Both the position numbers and the translations under genes were made by a program. Below the pieces are notes generated by a model, which was not told the origin of the DNA, searched no databases, and saw only the letters and a list, made by a program, of their open reading frames with translations. DNA of 38,234 nucleotides from Cysteiniphilum marinum (GTDB lineage: Bacteria > Pseudomonadota > Gammaproteobacteria > Francisellales > Francisellaceae). The stretch spans positions 1 to 38,234 of the forward strand of contig NZ_JACYVZ010000024.1 of assembly GCF_014857925.1 (NCBI RefSeq). Reading direction: 5' to 3'. Positions 26,555 to 35,858 of the stretch are shown here, in pieces. Position 1 is the stretch's first letter. Each line of letters begins with the position of its first letter.

Positions 26555-27621
26555 AACGCTTAACCTTATATGTTGCCTCAACCGTTTTGTACACATCTTT
26601 TATTATGATTCTGGCATTAACTGCCATTTTCTTTTTATTCACCTATATTGCACAAGCCGGTGACATTGGCAAAGGCAACTTTACCGCACTAGCTGCCTTT
26701 TTGTACGTTCTTTATGAGGTGCCTGCGAACATTTACCTGATCATGCCTGTTTGCGCTTTATTGGGAGGCCTTATGGGCTTGGGGCTTTTAGCCAATAATA
26801 GTGAATTGATCGTCATGCGCGCTTCAGGTCAATCGATCACACAAATTGCCAAAGGCGTACTTTTAGCTGCTTTTGGTTTAGCATTTTTAACATTTTTAAC
26901 TGGCGCCTACATTGCACCATATTTCCAAAAAAAGGCAACGATTAACAAAACACTTGCCACCGGTGGCAATGAAGCATTGGTATTGTATGATACGCAAACC
27001 TTATGGATTCGTGAAGGCAACGCCTTTATCCATGTTGGTAAAAACGATACTAACGGTAAACTTAAAGACATCACCAAATATACCATCGACAACAACCAGC
27101 TCACGGCAATTGATCATGCTGATAATGCATTATTTACTAATAAACAATGGCAAGTTAATGATGTTTCAAGCACACAAATTGGCAAAGATAGCAGCATTGT
27201 TTACCATGATAAACAACAATACTGGAACAACTTATTACCACCCTTTTTACTTAAGATCATTACCTCTAATACTGATTATCTTAATTTAAGCGAGCTGATT
27301 GACTATATCAAGGTTAACAAAGAAGGTCAGCAAAGTGCCAATCGCATTTGGCTTAAATTTTGGCAGACTTTCTTTCAACCACTCTCACTGGTTATTTTAA
27401 TGTTGATTGCAGTACCCTTCTCTTTAGGGTCGATGCGCTCATCAGCCTTGGGGTATAAGTTTATCATCGGCATGCTCTTTGGCTTTAGCTTCTATATTAT
27501 TAACCAAACCTTTGGTCCCTTTAGTCTTGTTTATAATCTCTCAGGCTTTTGGGGTGCGGCTATTCCAAGCTTTATCTTTTTGATTATTTTGGGCTTCTTA
27601 TTCTGGAAAATGCGAGAATAA
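26551..27621 (+). CDS. lptG: LPS export ABC transporter permease LptG
   Basis: Partner permease of LptF, 356 residues, with the same plan: N-terminal TM segments (about 10-30, 60-80, 100-120), a periplasmic domain (about 130-265), and three C-terminal helices. Landmarks are LYEVPANIYLIMPVCALLGGLMGLG and NSELIVMRASGQSI, the coupling-helix region that contacts LptB. The start overlaps the lptF stop and follows AGAGG. LptB, LptC and LptA are not encoded nearby. rsmD begins 4 bases after the stop. Confidence 0.95.
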   Translation: MKRLTLYVASTVLYTSFIMILALTAIFFLFTYIAQAGDIGKGNFTALAAFLYVLYEVPANIYLIMPVCALLGGLMGLGLLANNSELIVMRASGQSITQIAKGVLLAAFGLAFLTFLTGAYIAPYFQKKATINKTLATGGNEALVLYDTQTLWIREGNAFIHVGKNDTNGKLKDITKYTIDNNQLTAIDHADNALFTNKQWQVNDVSSTQIGKDSSIVYHDKQQYWNNLLPPFLLKIITSNTDYLNLSELIDYIKVNKEGQQSANRIWLKFWQTFFQPLSLVILMLIAVPFSLGSMRSSALGYKFIIGMLFGFSFYIINQTFGPFSLVYNLSGFWGAAIPSFIFLIILGFLFWKMRE

Positions 27622-27625
27622 GACA

Positions 27626-28213
27626 ATGCGCCCTCTTTCTAAAACACACGCTAATAAAGCATCATTAAGCAAAGTACGCATTATTGCTGGTAAGTACAAA
27701 TCACGCCAGATTGAATTTAGTGGCGAAAACAACTCTACTCTACGCCCAACTTCAGATCGCTTGCGTGAGACACTATTTAATTGGCTTATGCCTTATGTTG
27801 TTGACGCAAACTGTCTTGATGCTTTCGCAGGCAGTGGCATGCTAGGCTTTGAAGCCCTATCACGATTGGCAAGATCTTGTGACTTCTTTGAGCTTAACGC
27901 TCAGGCAATAAAGCATTTGAACAATAATAAAAACAAACTCGCTATCGACAATGCCGCTATCTATCAAAGAGATGTTTTAGCTTATCTTAAAACTTGCGAT
28001 AACTATAATGTCATTTTCCTTGACCCACCATTTAGTAGTAATTTATTGGAGCAGTCACTCTCTAGCATCCTTAACAATATCAATATTGATAATGATTGCG
28101 TTATTTATACTGAATACGCAAGTAACAACCTACCGCCATCACTGTCACACTTCACTGTACTCAAACAAACTAAGCAAGGCGCAGTCTCTGCATGCTTGTT
28201 ACAAAAACCATGA
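27626..28213 (+). CDS. rsmD: 16S rRNA (guanine(966)-N2)-methyltransferase
   Basis: RsmD methylates G966 of 16S rRNA with S-adenosylmethionine. The 195-residue protein shows VRIIAGKYKSRQIEF, LRPTSDRLRETLFNWL, the SAM loop CLDAFAGSGMLGFEALSR, and the catalytic VIFLDPPF (DPPF form of the N6/N2 methylase motif IV). The basic N-terminus of about 17 residues is not conserved. It follows lptG by 4 bases and is probably in the same transcript. Confidence 0.93.
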   Translation: MRPLSKTHANKASLSKVRIIAGKYKSRQIEFSGENNSTLRPTSDRLRETLFNWLMPYVVDANCLDAFAGSGMLGFEALSRLARSCDFFELNAQAIKHLNNNKNKLAIDNAAIYQRDVLAYLKTCDNYNVIFLDPPFSSNLLEQSLSSILNNINIDNDCVIYTEYASNNLPPSLSHFTVLKQTKQGAVSACLLQKP

Positions 28214-28265
28214 TTTGTGCTACAATGCCCAACTTATCAGATGAATGAAATAATTTAATACTCCA

Positions 28266-28889
28266 ATGATTGTATCCATTGACGCTATCGATTCGCTTTT
28301 ACCACAAACTCAATGCACTAAATGCGGCTATCAAGATTGCTATGATTATGCCAAAGCCATCACCAATGGTGAGAAGCACAATCGCTGCCCACCAGGTGGC
28401 CAACAAGGTGCAGATGCATTGGCAAAATTATTACAACGAGAAAAATTAGCCCTTGATAAAAGCTGTGGTACGCATTCGCCAAAGAAAGTTGCATGGATTA
28501 ATGAAGATCTGTGTATTGGCTGCACTAAATGCATTTTAGCTTGTCCTGTCGATGCCATTATGGGCGCTAAAAAATTAATGCATACGGTGATTAATGAAGA
28601 ATGCACCGGATGTGATCTGTGTGTTGAACCGTGCCCTATGGATTGCATTGAAATGCATGAGCTCCCTTTAGAGGAACAACCTCATACATTAACTAATATC
28701 CAATATGAAGCACAAAAAGCGCACTATCGTAATAAGCATAATAAACGTACAATACGTCTTAAACTGCAAAAAGAAAATGAGACCAAAAAACATCAACAAA
28801 ATATTCGCTTAAGTAATATGAACATTGATAAGAAAGCATATATTGAACAAGCTTTAGCAAACTTTAAAGCCAAGAAAAAAATGGATTAA
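28266..28889 (+). CDS. rsxB: RsxB/RnfB-like ferredoxin without membrane anchor
   Basis: An iron-sulfur electron carrier of 207 residues. The first cluster-binding module is [10 protein letters not shown] with C41 (C17, C20, C25, C41), the FeS domain characteristic of RnfB/RsxB. Two [4Fe-4S] ferredoxin motifs follow: [12 protein letters not shown] (C83, C86, C89, C93) and [12 protein letters not shown] (C113, C116, C119, C123). The tail (150-207) is Lys-rich. Membrane RnfB proteins begin with a hydrophobic anchor; here the frame is closed just upstream and the protein starts directly with [17 protein letters not shown], so it should be soluble. No other rsx/rnf gene is present, yet nth follows, as at the end of the E. 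coli rsx operon. Possible partners include the Fpr reductase encoded at 5492. Confidence 0.9.
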   Translation: MIVSIDAIDSLLPQTQCTKCGYQDCYDYAKAITNGEKHNRCPPGGQQGADALAKLLQREKLALDKSCGTHSPKKVAWINEDLCIGCTKCILACPVDAIMGAKKLMHTVINEECTGCDLCVEPCPMDCIEMHELPLEEQPHTLTNIQYEAQKAHYRNKHNKRTIRLKLQKENETKKHQQNIRLSNMNIDKKAYIEQALANFKAKKKMD

Positions 28890-28898
28890 TTGACACTC

Positions 28899-29537
28899 AT
28901 GAACAAAGCAAAGCGTCAAAAAATTTTTGAGATCTGGCAGAGCAACAACCCTAATCCAACAACTGAGCTAAATTACAGCTCAGACTTTGAGCTTCTGATT
29001 GCTGTGATCTTATCAGCGCAAGCCACGGATGTTAGTGTTAACAAAGCCACTGATAAGCTTTATCCGGTTGCTAATACCCCTGAAGCTATATTTGCACTGG
29101 GTGAAGCACGCCTTATGGAATATATTCAATCGATTGGTTTATATAAAACAAAAGCCAAAAACGTGATTAAAACCTGTCAGCTATTGATTGAAAAACATAA
29201 TAGCCTTGTGCCTCGTGATCGCAAATCTTTAGAAGCATTACCTGGTGTAGGACGCAAAACCGCAAATGTTGTGTTAAATACAGCTTTTGGTGAGTTGACT
29301 ATGGCAGTTGATACGCATATTTTTCGCATTGCCAATCGCATCAATTTAGCCCCTGGCAAAAATGTTGATGAAGTCGAGATGCATTTACTTAAGGTTATTC
29401 CCAAACAGTTTTTAAAAGATGCCCACCATTGGCTTATTTTACATGGTCGCTATATCTGCACTGCAAAAAAGCCAAAATGTGGCACATGTCCCATTTATGA
29501 TTTATGTGAATTCAAACAAAAAGAAGCCTATTTATGA
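28899..29537 (+). CDS. nth: Endonuclease III (DNA glycosylase/AP lyase)
   Basis: Nth removes oxidised pyrimidines and cleaves at abasic sites. The helix-hairpin-helix LEALPGVGRKTANVVLNTAFG carries the catalytic lysine, the catalytic Asp is in MAVDTHIFRIANR, and four C-terminal cysteines (CTAKKPKCGTCPIYDLC) bind a [4Fe-4S] cluster. The ATG chosen gives 212 residues, as in E. coli; a TTG nine bases earlier touches the rsxB stop and is less likely. It overlaps the DUF1841 gene by four bases at its end. Confidence 0.96.
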   Translation: MNKAKRQKIFEIWQSNNPNPTTELNYSSDFELLIAVILSAQATDVSVNKATDKLYPVANTPEAIFALGEARLMEYIQSIGLYKTKAKNVIKTCQLLIEKHNSLVPRDRKSLEALPGVGRKTANVVLNTAFGELTMAVDTHIFRIANRINLAPGKNVDEVEMHLLKVIPKQFLKDAHHWLILHGRYICTAKKPKCGTCPIYDLCEFKQKEAYL

Positions 29538-29965
29538 TTTTTAGTTCCGATCGATTAGAACTGAGAAAGCTATACTTTGACAGTTGGCATAAGTATTTAA
29601 CTAAGCAGCCATTAACTGACCTTGAAACGCAAATTACACGTATTATCGAGCATCATCCTGAGTATCATCATTATCTGTCAAACCTAGATAATCTAGACAA
29701 AGACTTCCCGCCAGAAATCGGTGAAACCAACCCATTTCTACATATGGGGCTACACATGGGCTTAATTGAACAAGTTGTTACTAATCGCCCTTATGGTATC
29801 CATCAGATTTACCAACAGCTTTGCCAGCAACAGCATGATGAACATAAAGTGCAGCATATGATGATGGATCATCTAGCAGAATCGATCTGGAGCGCGCAAA
29901 AGCATCATGTGCCACCTGATGAGTCAAACTATCTCGCCCAATTACAATTATTAATTTCTGGCTAA
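29534..29965 (+). CDS. DUF1841 family protein
   Basis: A 143-residue soluble, His-rich protein of unknown function. The sequence matches the DUF1841 pattern: FSSDRLELRKLYFDSWHKY near the start, IIxxHPEYHHYL, then GETNPFLHMGLHMGLIEQV and a C-terminal DHLAESIWSAQ. Two histidine clusters (around residues 37-42 and 75-79) could bind metal, but that is only a guess. It overlaps nth by four bases (ATGA), closing the lptF-to-DUF1841 + strand series. Confidence 0.85.
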   Translation: MIFSSDRLELRKLYFDSWHKYLTKQPLTDLETQITRIIEHHPEYHHYLSNLDNLDKDFPPEIGETNPFLHMGLHMGLIEQVVTNRPYGIHQIYQQLCQQQHDEHKVQHMMMDHLAESIWSAQKHHVPPDESNYLAQLQLLISG

Positions 29966-29988
29966 CACTAAATACTTACCCACAAGCA

Positions 29989-30090
29989 CTAGCGTAAGTC
30001 AAAGCGATGCACTGAGCATCAGTCGAAGTGGGTAAGCTTGAGAAAAGCACACGCTCATAGCGGCTTCGACTTATGCTCAGCCAACGCTTA
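29989..30090 (-). repeat. CTTCGACTGATGCTCAG repeat, copies 2 and 3
   Basis: In the 185-base convergent gap between the DUF1841 gene and cdsA, 29989-30033 is the inverted counterpart of 17251-17305, sharing CCCACTTCGACTGATGCTC read on the - strand. A second, more diverged unit, GCTTCGACTTATGCTCAG followed by CCAACGCTTA, lies at 30063-30090 in the opposite direction. The two units could fold back on each other and act as a bidirectional transcription end; no T-run is present. Confidence 0.65.
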
Positions 30091-30150
30091 CATAGTCAAA
30101 GTGGACAGGAATATGGTCATAGCCTAATTTCTTGATGAAAATATAGGGCT

Positions 30151-30951
30151 TTAATGCAAGCTCAACAGTCCAAATGCTAACAATACTAAAACAAACACCG
30201 GCAGGCTTGAAAACAAACTATCCATGCGATCTAAAACACCACCATGCCCTGGCAAGATCTTACCACTGTCTTTAACACCGCATTCGCGTTTGATCATACT
30301 TTCAAAAAGATCACCCAATAGTGCGATTAGCACAATCACAAAAGATAGGATAATTAAAATGGTTTGCTCATAACGACTGTGACTAATAATAAGCGCACAA
30401 ACAACACCTGCAAGCCCACCAAATATCACACCTCCCACTAAGCCTTCTATCGTTTTCTTAGGGCTAATCACAGATGCCAATTTCTTCTTGCCATATTGAC
30501 GCCCTACAAAATAAGCACCACTATCAGCAAGTGTCACGACCAACATCATTAGTAATAGAAATGATGGTTTTTGTTGATGCAATAACGAGATTGACACCCA
30601 TAGCGGTACAATCACAAAAAAACCGATGAGATAGCGCAAGCCATTAGATAACGCATTAAACTTGATCTTTGGATAGCGTAGAATTAAGTAAAACGCAAAA
30701 ACCCAGAAAACACAGGATAATACCAACACAGGCAATCTAAAAAATTGCGACAGATAAATTAAAACAAGCGTCACAACCAAGTAAAGGATGCGTTTAGGCA
30801 ATGTTTTTGCATTAGCAAAAGCAGCCCACTCCCATGCAGCAAACAATAAGATAATTGCCACTGCCGTATCAAAAATCGTATCACTTAAGCGAAAAATCGC
30901 CCATAGCACGATAAGACCTAAGATAACTCCAGTAATGATTCTTTCCTTCAC
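30151..30951 (-). CDS. cdsA: Phosphatidate cytidylyltransferase (CDP-diglyceride synthase)
   Basis: This integral inner-membrane enzyme makes CDP-diacylglycerol from phosphatidic acid and CTP, the branch point of phospholipid synthesis. The 266-residue protein has about eight hydrophobic segments and the family signature near its end, SMIKRECGVKDSGKILPGHGG followed by VLDRMDS. KKTIEGLVGGVIFGG is also conserved. The start codon is GTG and overlaps the uppS stop as GTGA. It closes the rpsB operon here; dxr, rseP and bamA, which follow or intervene in some relatives, are absent. Confidence 0.96.
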   Translation of the reverse strand: MKERIITGVILGLIVLWAIFRLSDTIFDTAVAIILLFAAWEWAAFANAKTLPKRILYLVVTLVLIYLSQFFRLPVLVLSCVFWVFAFYLILRYPKIKFNALSNGLRYLIGFFVIVPLWVSISLLHQQKPSFLLLMMLVVTLADSGAYFVGRQYGKKKLASVISPKKTIEGLVGGVIFGGLAGVVCALIISHSRYEQTILIILSFVIVLIALLGDLFESMIKRECGVKDSGKILPGHGGVLDRMDSLFSSLPVFVLVLLAFGLLSLH

Positions 30952-31688
30952 ACTTTCCCCTTCATTTGCTCATCCGTTTTGCCAAAGCGTCTTGTACGCT
31001 TTTGATATTCATCTAGCGCCAACTTAAAATCTTTCTTTGAAAAATCAGGCCAATACTTGTCGCAAAAGTATAACTCAGCATATGACAACTGCCAAATCAT
31101 AAAATTGCTAATCCGTTTTTCACCACTGGTACGAATCAATAAATCAACAGGCGTTTGAATTTCTTTAATCAAGCATGCATTAAAATTTTCTTCGCTAATT
31201 TGATCAATTTCATCAGCCTTCAATACGCCACTTTGCAGTTGTTGTAATAGTTTTTTAGCAGCAGTTAACACTTCCCATTGACCACTATAATCAATCGCAA
31301 CATTCAATTTCAGTCCGCTACAATGCGCTGTTTCTTTTTCAGCGTTGCTGATATTGTGAATAACCTCATTAGATAGACGGCTACGATCACCAACAACATG
31401 TAATCGCACATTGTTATCCTGCATCATCGCTACTTCATTCACAAGCACTTCTGAAAATAGCGTCATCAACGTGTTGACTTCCTCTTGTGGTCGCAACCAG
31501 TTCTCACGCCCAAAAGCAAAAAGTGTTAATATTTGAATGTTTTTCTCAACAGCGAATTCAATCGTAGCACGCACGCTTTTAACTGCAGCTTTATGCCCTG
31601 CTGTACGTGGGAAAAGTCTCTTTTTTGCCCAACGCCCATTACCATCCATGATAATCGCAACATGCTTGGGCATGTTATCATTTGGCAT
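30948..31688 (-). CDS. uppS: Undecaprenyl diphosphate synthase
   Basis: UppS condenses eight isopentenyl units onto farnesyl diphosphate in cis to give the C55 carrier lipid for peptidoglycan and O-antigen. Motifs: IIMDGNGRWAKKR (catalytic D15), TAGHKAAVKSVR, LTLFAFGRENWLRP (usual FAFSSENW varied to FGREN), and LLIRTSGEKRISNFMIWQLSYAELYF. 246 residues, normal. It starts 6 bases after frr and overlaps cdsA. Confidence 0.96.
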   Translation of the reverse strand: MPNDNMPKHVAIIMDGNGRWAKKRLFPRTAGHKAAVKSVRATIEFAVEKNIQILTLFAFGRENWLRPQEEVNTLMTLFSEVLVNEVAMMQDNNVRLHVVGDRSRLSNEVIHNISNAEKETAHCSGLKLNVAIDYSGQWEVLTAAKKLLQQLQSGVLKADEIDQISEENFNACLIKEIQTPVDLLIRTSGEKRISNFMIWQLSYAELYFCDKYWPDFSKKDFKLALDEYQKRTRRFGKTDEQMKGKV

Positions 31689-31694
31689 ATAGCA

Positions 31695-32252
31695 CTAGAT
31701 TTCCATTAAATCTTGTTCTTTTTCTTGAACGATGACATCTGCCTTTGCGATCATGTCATTGGTCAATTTTTGAATGTTTTCTTCGCCTTTTTTTGCTTCA
31801 TCTTCAGAGATTTCTTTCTCTTTTAATAAGTCTTTGATATCAGAATTCGCATCACGACGAATATTACGAATCGCCACACGCCCTTTTTCTGCTTCACCAC
31901 GCACTAATTTAACCATCTCTTTGCGACGCTCTTCATTTAATGCTGGCATTGGAATACGTAAGCTATCACCCATGTTCGCTGGATTAAGTCCTAGATCCGA
32001 CATCAAAATTGCTTTTTCGATTTTAGAAGACAAGCCCTTTTCCCATGGCGTAATACCCAACGTGCGCGCATCCAAAACCGTAATATTAGCAGCTTGTGCA
32101 ATTGGTGTATCAATGCCATAGTAATCAATCGTCACATGTGCCAACAAGTCAGGGTGAGCACGCCCTGTTCTGATCTTTGCTAAATCATGACGTAAATTCT
32201 CTAAACTTTTTTCCATACGGTCTTTAGCATCCGCTAAAATCTCTTTAATCAT
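31695..32252 (-). CDS. frr: Ribosome recycling factor
   Basis: RRF splits post-termination ribosomes with EF-G. The 185-residue protein shows the full two-domain pattern: [68 protein letters not shown] and [23 protein letters not shown] precedes the ATG. Located between pyrH (12 bases) and uppS (6 bases) in the standard order. Confidence 0.98.
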   Translation of the reverse strand: MIKEILADAKDRMEKSLENLRHDLAKIRTGRAHPDLLAHVTIDYYGIDTPIAQAANITVLDARTLGITPWEKGLSSKIEKAILMSDLGLNPANMGDSLRIPMPALNEERRKEMVKLVRGEAEKGRVAIRNIRRDANSDIKDLLKEKEISEDEAKKGEENIQKLTNDMIAKADVIVQEKEQDLMEI

Positions 32253-32264
32253 AATGAATTTCTC

Positions 32265-32993
32265 CTAGTCTCTAACCCAAGTACCTTCTTTTTTGCCTTG
32301 AAGCACACGTAATAGCGCACCTGAATTATTTACATTAAATACACAAATAGGGACATTAAAATCACGTGCCTGTACAAACGAACCCAAATCCATTACTGCC
32401 AATTCACGTTTGAGTGTTTCATTAAAACTCAACATATCAAATTTAACTGCATCTTTATGTTTATTTGGATCTTTATCATAAACACCATCGACAGTCGTTA
32501 CTTTTAAAATGGCATCTGCATCAATTTCAATGGCACGAAGTGTTGCCGTGGTATCAGTTGTCACAAAAGGATTGCCTGTGCCACCCGCAAAAATCACCAC
32601 TTTGCCTTCATTTAAATAACGTTTTGCACGTTTTGGATTGGTGCACTCTAGCACACCATCAATGCCACGTGAGGATAACACTTCATTGTCAATACCTGCG
32701 TGCGTTAGTATATCTGATAACGCCAATGCATTAATCATCGTCGCAAGCATACCCATGGTATCAGCCGTACTTCTTTCAATTTGGTTTTGAAAATTAGCAC
32801 GACCACCTGCACGACCACCTCTTAGGATATTGCCTCCGCCGATGACTATAGCCAATTGCACACCTGTACTTAATGCTTCTTTTATATCATTTACAACATC
32901 TTGAGCCGCTGATACTTGGATACCAAAGCCATCCGTTGATAGCGTCTCACCGCTTAATTTGATTAAAACACGCTTCAGTGTCAGGTGTGACAT
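32265..32993 (-). CDS. pyrH: UMP kinase
   Basis: PyrH phosphorylates UMP to UDP with ATP and belongs to the amino-acid kinase family. The 242-residue protein shows [53 protein letters not shown] and [12 protein letters not shown]. Length and motifs are typical of the bacterial hexameric enzyme. The ribosome site AGGAG overlaps the end of tsf, which stops 5 bases before the gene. Confidence 0.98.
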   Translation of the reverse strand: MSHLTLKRVLIKLSGETLSTDGFGIQVSAAQDVVNDIKEALSTGVQLAIVIGGGNILRGGRAGGRANFQNQIERSTADTMGMLATMINALALSDILTHAGIDNEVLSSRGIDGVLECTNPKRAKRYLNEGKVVIFAGGTGNPFVTTDTTATLRAIEIDADAILKVTTVDGVYDKDPNKHKDAVKFDMLSFNETLKRELAVMDLGSFVQARDFNVPICVFNVNNSGALLRVLQGKKEGTWVRD

Positions 32994-32998
32994 AGTAA

Positions 32999-33871
32999 TT
33001 ATGCTCCTTGAACTTGGCTCATCACTTCAGCTGCGAAGTCAGTCTCTTCTTTTTCGATGCCTTCACCAACACCAAAACGAATAAAGCCAGTTACTGTTGC
33101 ATTATTTGCTTTCAATAGATCTGAAACTTTTTGATCAGGGTTTTTAACAAACGGTTGACCAACTAAGCTTTGCTCATCCAAGAACTTGCGAATGCGCCCT
33201 GTGATCATCTTCTCGATAATCTCATCAGGCTTGCCACTTTCACGTGCTTGAGCGACAAATATCTCTTTCTCTTTCGCAACGATCTCTTCTGGCACTTGAT
33301 CTTGTGATACAACAATTGGGTTTGAAGCAGCAATATGCATAGCAACATCTTTTGCTAAGTCTTCATTACCACCATTCATTGCAACGATCACACCAATACG
33401 ACCACCATGACTGTAAACGCCAACCGTTTCACCTTCAAGTGCATCGATACGACGTACATTGATGTTTTCACCGATTTTAGCGATCAAGCTTTTACGCGCT
33501 TCTTCGACACTCTGGCCATTTGCTAAAGTTAAAGCAAGTACTTCTTCAAGTGTTTTTGCATTTGAGTTAGCAACTGCAGCAACTACTTCATCAGCAAACT
33601 TCTTAAAGTTCTCATCACGTGCAACGAAGTCAGTCTCTGAATTGATCTCAACAATTACCGCTTTGTTTGCAGATTGTGACATCACGATAACACCTTCAGC
33701 GGCAACACGAGATGCTTTTTTATCTGCTTTTGCCGCACCTGATTTACGCATTTCTTCAACTGCTTTTTCGATATCGCCACCAGTTTGAGTTAATGCTTTT
33801 TTACACTCCATCATGCCCGCACCTGTGCGCTCACGGAGCTCTTTTACTAATTGTGCGCTAATAGTCGCCAT
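32999..33871 (-). CDS. tsf: Elongation factor Ts
   Basis: EF-Ts is the nucleotide exchange factor for EF-Tu. The 290-residue protein shows [20 protein letters not shown] (UBA-like N-terminus), the EF-Tu contact [10 protein letters not shown], and [17 protein letters not shown]. It lies 47 bases after rpsB; no intergenic terminator hairpin is evident there. Confidence 0.98.
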   Translation of the reverse strand: MATISAQLVKELRERTGAGMMECKKALTQTGGDIEKAVEEMRKSGAAKADKKASRVAAEGVIVMSQSANKAVIVEINSETDFVARDENFKKFADEVVAAVANSNAKTLEEVLALTLANGQSVEEARKSLIAKIGENINVRRIDALEGETVGVYSHGGRIGVIVAMNGGNEDLAKDVAMHIAASNPIVVSQDQVPEEIVAKEKEIFVAQARESGKPDEIIEKMITGRIRKFLDEQSLVGQPFVKNPDQKVSDLLKANNATVTGFIRFGVGEGIEKEETDFAAEVMSQVQGA

Positions 33872-33918
33872 TGATTAGATTCCTTCTTGTTAATACTTTT
33901 AAAATATAAACTTATTGA

Positions 33919-34644
33919 TTAAGCTTCTTCTTCAGAAACGTCTGCTGTTTTCTCTTCTGCGATATGTGACGCTTGTTTTGCATCAATAATCGCATCAGCA
34001 AATTTGCTTAAGTAAAAACGAATTGCTTTAACTGCATCATCATTACCAGGGATAACATAATCAATATCATCAGGACTTGAGTTACTATCAACAACAGCAA
34101 CAACAGGAATACCTAAGCGCTTAGCTTCTTCAATCGCGATATGCTCTTCTTTACTATCGATAATGACTAAAACATCTGGCAAACCACCCATTTCTTTGAT
34201 GCCGCCTAGCGCTTTTTCTAACTTCTCGATTTCACGTGAGTTTTGTAACGCTTCTTTCTTTGTCATACGTTCAAACGTACCGTCTTCTTGCATTTTTTCA
34301 AGATCACGTAAACGCTTAATTGATTGACGAATTGTTTTATAGTTCGTCAACATACCACCTAACCAACGGTGATTAACATATGGCATACCACAACGTGATG
34401 CTTCTTCAGCAATCACTTCTTGTGCTTGACGCTTAGTACCAACGAATAAAATCTTGCCGTTTTTAGACGCGGCTTTACCAACGAAATTAACAGCATCTTG
34501 AAACAAAGGCACTGTCTTTTCTAAGTTGATAATATGAATACCGTGATTAATACCAAAAATGAATTCGCTCATTTTTGGATTCCAAAATCTCTTTTGGTGA
34601 CCGTAGTGAACACCAGCTTGTAACATTTCTTTCATTAAAGACAT
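33919..34644 (-). CDS. rpsB: 30S ribosomal protein S2
   Basis: S2 of 241 residues with standard motifs: [52 protein letters not shown] and [25 protein letters not shown]. First gene of the rpsB-tsf-pyrH-frr-uppS-cdsA operon. GGAGAAAA precedes the ATG. In E. coli free S2 represses this operon through the long leader; a comparable leader is present here. Confidence 0.98.
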   Translation of the reverse strand: MSLMKEMLQAGVHYGHQKRFWNPKMSEFIFGINHGIHIINLEKTVPLFQDAVNFVGKAASKNGKILFVGTKRQAQEVIAEEASRCGMPYVNHRWLGGMLTNYKTIRQSIKRLRDLEKMQEDGTFERMTKKEALQNSREIEKLEKALGGIKEMGGLPDVLVIIDSKEEHIAIEEAKRLGIPVVAVVDSNSSPDDIDYVIPGNDDAVKAIRFYLSKFADAIIDAKQASHIAEEKTADVSEEEA

Positions 34645-34826
34645 ATTTTCTCCAATTATTGGGTTATTCCGCCATTACTCCCACTTTTAAACCCTTTTAA
34701 AAGGCACCCTAAAAGCGTGTCGAGCAACGTGTGGTTTCTTGTTGTTTTACATAAACATTAAGCCAAAAACTAACAGCAAAAGTGATTGCAGATAGATATT
34801 ACTGACAAAATGCGAGGCGGATTCTA
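34645..34826 (-). promoter_or_regulatory. rpsB promoter and roughly 170-nt leader with nested hairpin
   Basis: On the - strand an extended -10, TGCTAGAAT (TAGAAT = complement of 34821-34826), is followed by the GC-rich stretch CCGCCTCGC, typical of stringently controlled promoters. The inferred leader before the rpsB ATG is about 170 nt, close to the long rpsB leader of E. coli. It contains the perfect palindrome CCTTTTAAAAGG (34693-34704) nested inside a CTTTTA/TAAAAG outer pair, which could be part of an S2-binding fold. The structure was judged by eye. Confidence 0.5.
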
Positions 34827-34847
34827 GCACAAATCAATGATCTCTGC

Positions 34848-34881
34848 CATACCATCGCAAAGCATTTTGCAGAATTTCTTG
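34848..34881 (-). repeat. Dispersed CATTTTACAG element, copy 3 (upstream of rpsB)
   Basis: It reads CATACC, GCAAAGCATTTTGCAGAATT, then a T-rich end on the + strand. It differs from the copies at 4855 and 11895 at a few core bases (CAAAkCATTTTrCAG). It sits about 20 bases upstream of the rpsB -10, in the same orientation relative to the downstream gene as the other two copies. Confidence 0.45.
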
Positions 34882-35076
34882 TGCATCTACTAAAGCAAAT
34901 ATCATTTAGCTGTAGCGTGTCCATTGCTTACCTTTTCAGAATAAATCATATCCGCAATCATTGATGTAATTAATGCCATTTTTTCTTGTATAATACTTCC
35001 CATATTTTGGATCACAGTTAAGGGACATATAAAGTTGGATGTAACAACTTAAAACTTGCTGAAGTATAGCAAAAAG
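34882..35076. other. Intergenic sequence between the rpsB promoter and vapC
   Basis: AT-rich sequence without a credible open frame. It marks the change from the conserved rpsB operon to the accessory stretch. Near its end GGATGTAACA (35037-35046) matches GGACGTAACA at 35958-35967, extending the vapBC-flanking repeat, with 23 extra bases on this side. Confidence 0.4.
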
Positions 35077-35129
35077 AATCAATGCATTCACCATGGGGTT
35101 GTTAAAGACAAATAGTCAGAGATGCTACA
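35077..35129 (+). repeat. 53-bp direct repeat flanking vapBC, left copy
   Basis: Runs from AATCAATGCATTCACCAT to GTCAGAGATGCTACA. The right copy at 35975-36027 has the same length without gaps and 46 of 53 identical bases; six of the seven differences are transitions. The copies bracket the vapBC pair and lie in the same direction. Confidence 0.85.
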
Positions 35130-35173
35130 ACTACATACCCCTTTATTTCATCTCTCATTTTAGGGTAATTAAT

Positions 35174-35605
35174 CTAGTTATTTGAAACGCACCAGTTTTC
35201 TAATTTTAGCTCTTCTATTCGTTTAAAATGAGCATCATTTGAAATAAAAGTCATGTCATTGATGATTGCTTGAGATGCAAGCATGGTATCTATTGCCTGT
35301 ATTTGTGACCCTTTGGCAATTAAGTTTCCCATGATCTTGCCTGATAGTTTGGCAACTTCTGTACCTGTATACTCTATTATATTAAGGGTTGAAATCATAT
35401 GATCTATCGCACTTTTAACTCTTTCTTTGTATAGCTGATCATTGTCATTAATTCGCTGATACCCTGAGTAAAGCTCATGTATGATTAGATTAGAAATAAA
35501 TATTTTTGCTGGTTGGTGTTCAGCTAATCTTATTTTTAAATGCTCGCTGTAAGGTTGTTTTTTATTGATCAGGTAACTAATCACATTGGTATCTAGTAGG
35601 TACAT
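35174..35605 (-). CDS. vapC: VapC-family PIN-domain ribonuclease toxin
   Basis: A 143-residue PIN-domain protein that would cut RNA (often tRNA) when freed from its antitoxin. The acidic metal-binding set is complete: D5 in LLDTNVIS, E44 in HELYSG, D106 in QAIDTMLA, D124 in ISNDAHF. The ATG overlaps the antitoxin stop by one base (TAATG), so translation is coupled. It ends 45 bases from one copy of the direct repeat that flanks the module. Target not predictable. Confidence 0.93.
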   Translation of the reverse strand: MYLLDTNVISYLINKKQPYSEHLKIRLAEHQPAKIFISNLIIHELYSGYQRINDNDQLYKERVKSAIDHMISTLNIIEYTGTEVAKLSGKIMGNLIAKGSQIQAIDTMLASQAIINDMTFISNDAHFKRIEELKLENWCVSNN

Positions 35606-35838
35606 TAAAATAGCTCATCATTATTAGGTAGATCATCTGGTATTTTAAACGCATCATATTTAGGCGTGGGAATATCATTGATACTATCAAATAAAGCACG
35701 CCAACCTTTGTCTTTTGGTGTCAAAATAAGTTGATCACCCTTTCTTTCGATAAAAACTTCATCCGCATTCAATCTAAAAGATTTAGGTATTCGGACATTT
35801 TGACTTTTATTAATCATAAAAACTTTAGCTGATTCCAT
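35605..35838 (-). CDS. vapB: VapB-family antitoxin (AbrB/SpoVT-type DNA-binding N-terminus)
   Basis: A 77-residue antitoxin. The N-terminus, AKVFMINKSQNVRIPKSFRL...VFIERKGDQLILTPK, is a swapped-hairpin AbrB-type domain that binds DNA and dimerises. The acidic C-terminus (DSINDIPTPKYDAFKIPDDLPNNDE) would block the VapC active site. The chosen ATG follows AGGTG at 7 bases; a GTG three codons earlier (35847) is also open. Its own promoter region carries a matched inverted repeat at 35859-35879, expected for autoregulation. Confidence 0.92.
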   Translation of the reverse strand: MESAKVFMINKSQNVRIPKSFRLNADEVFIERKGDQLILTPKDKGWRALFDSINDIPTPKYDAFKIPDDLPNNDELF

Positions 35839-35858
35839 TGTAAACACCTGCTCAATAA

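Noticed and set aside
33872-33918. rpsB-tsf attenuator
   Set aside because: The 47-base gap shows no GC-rich hairpin comparable to that of E. coli.
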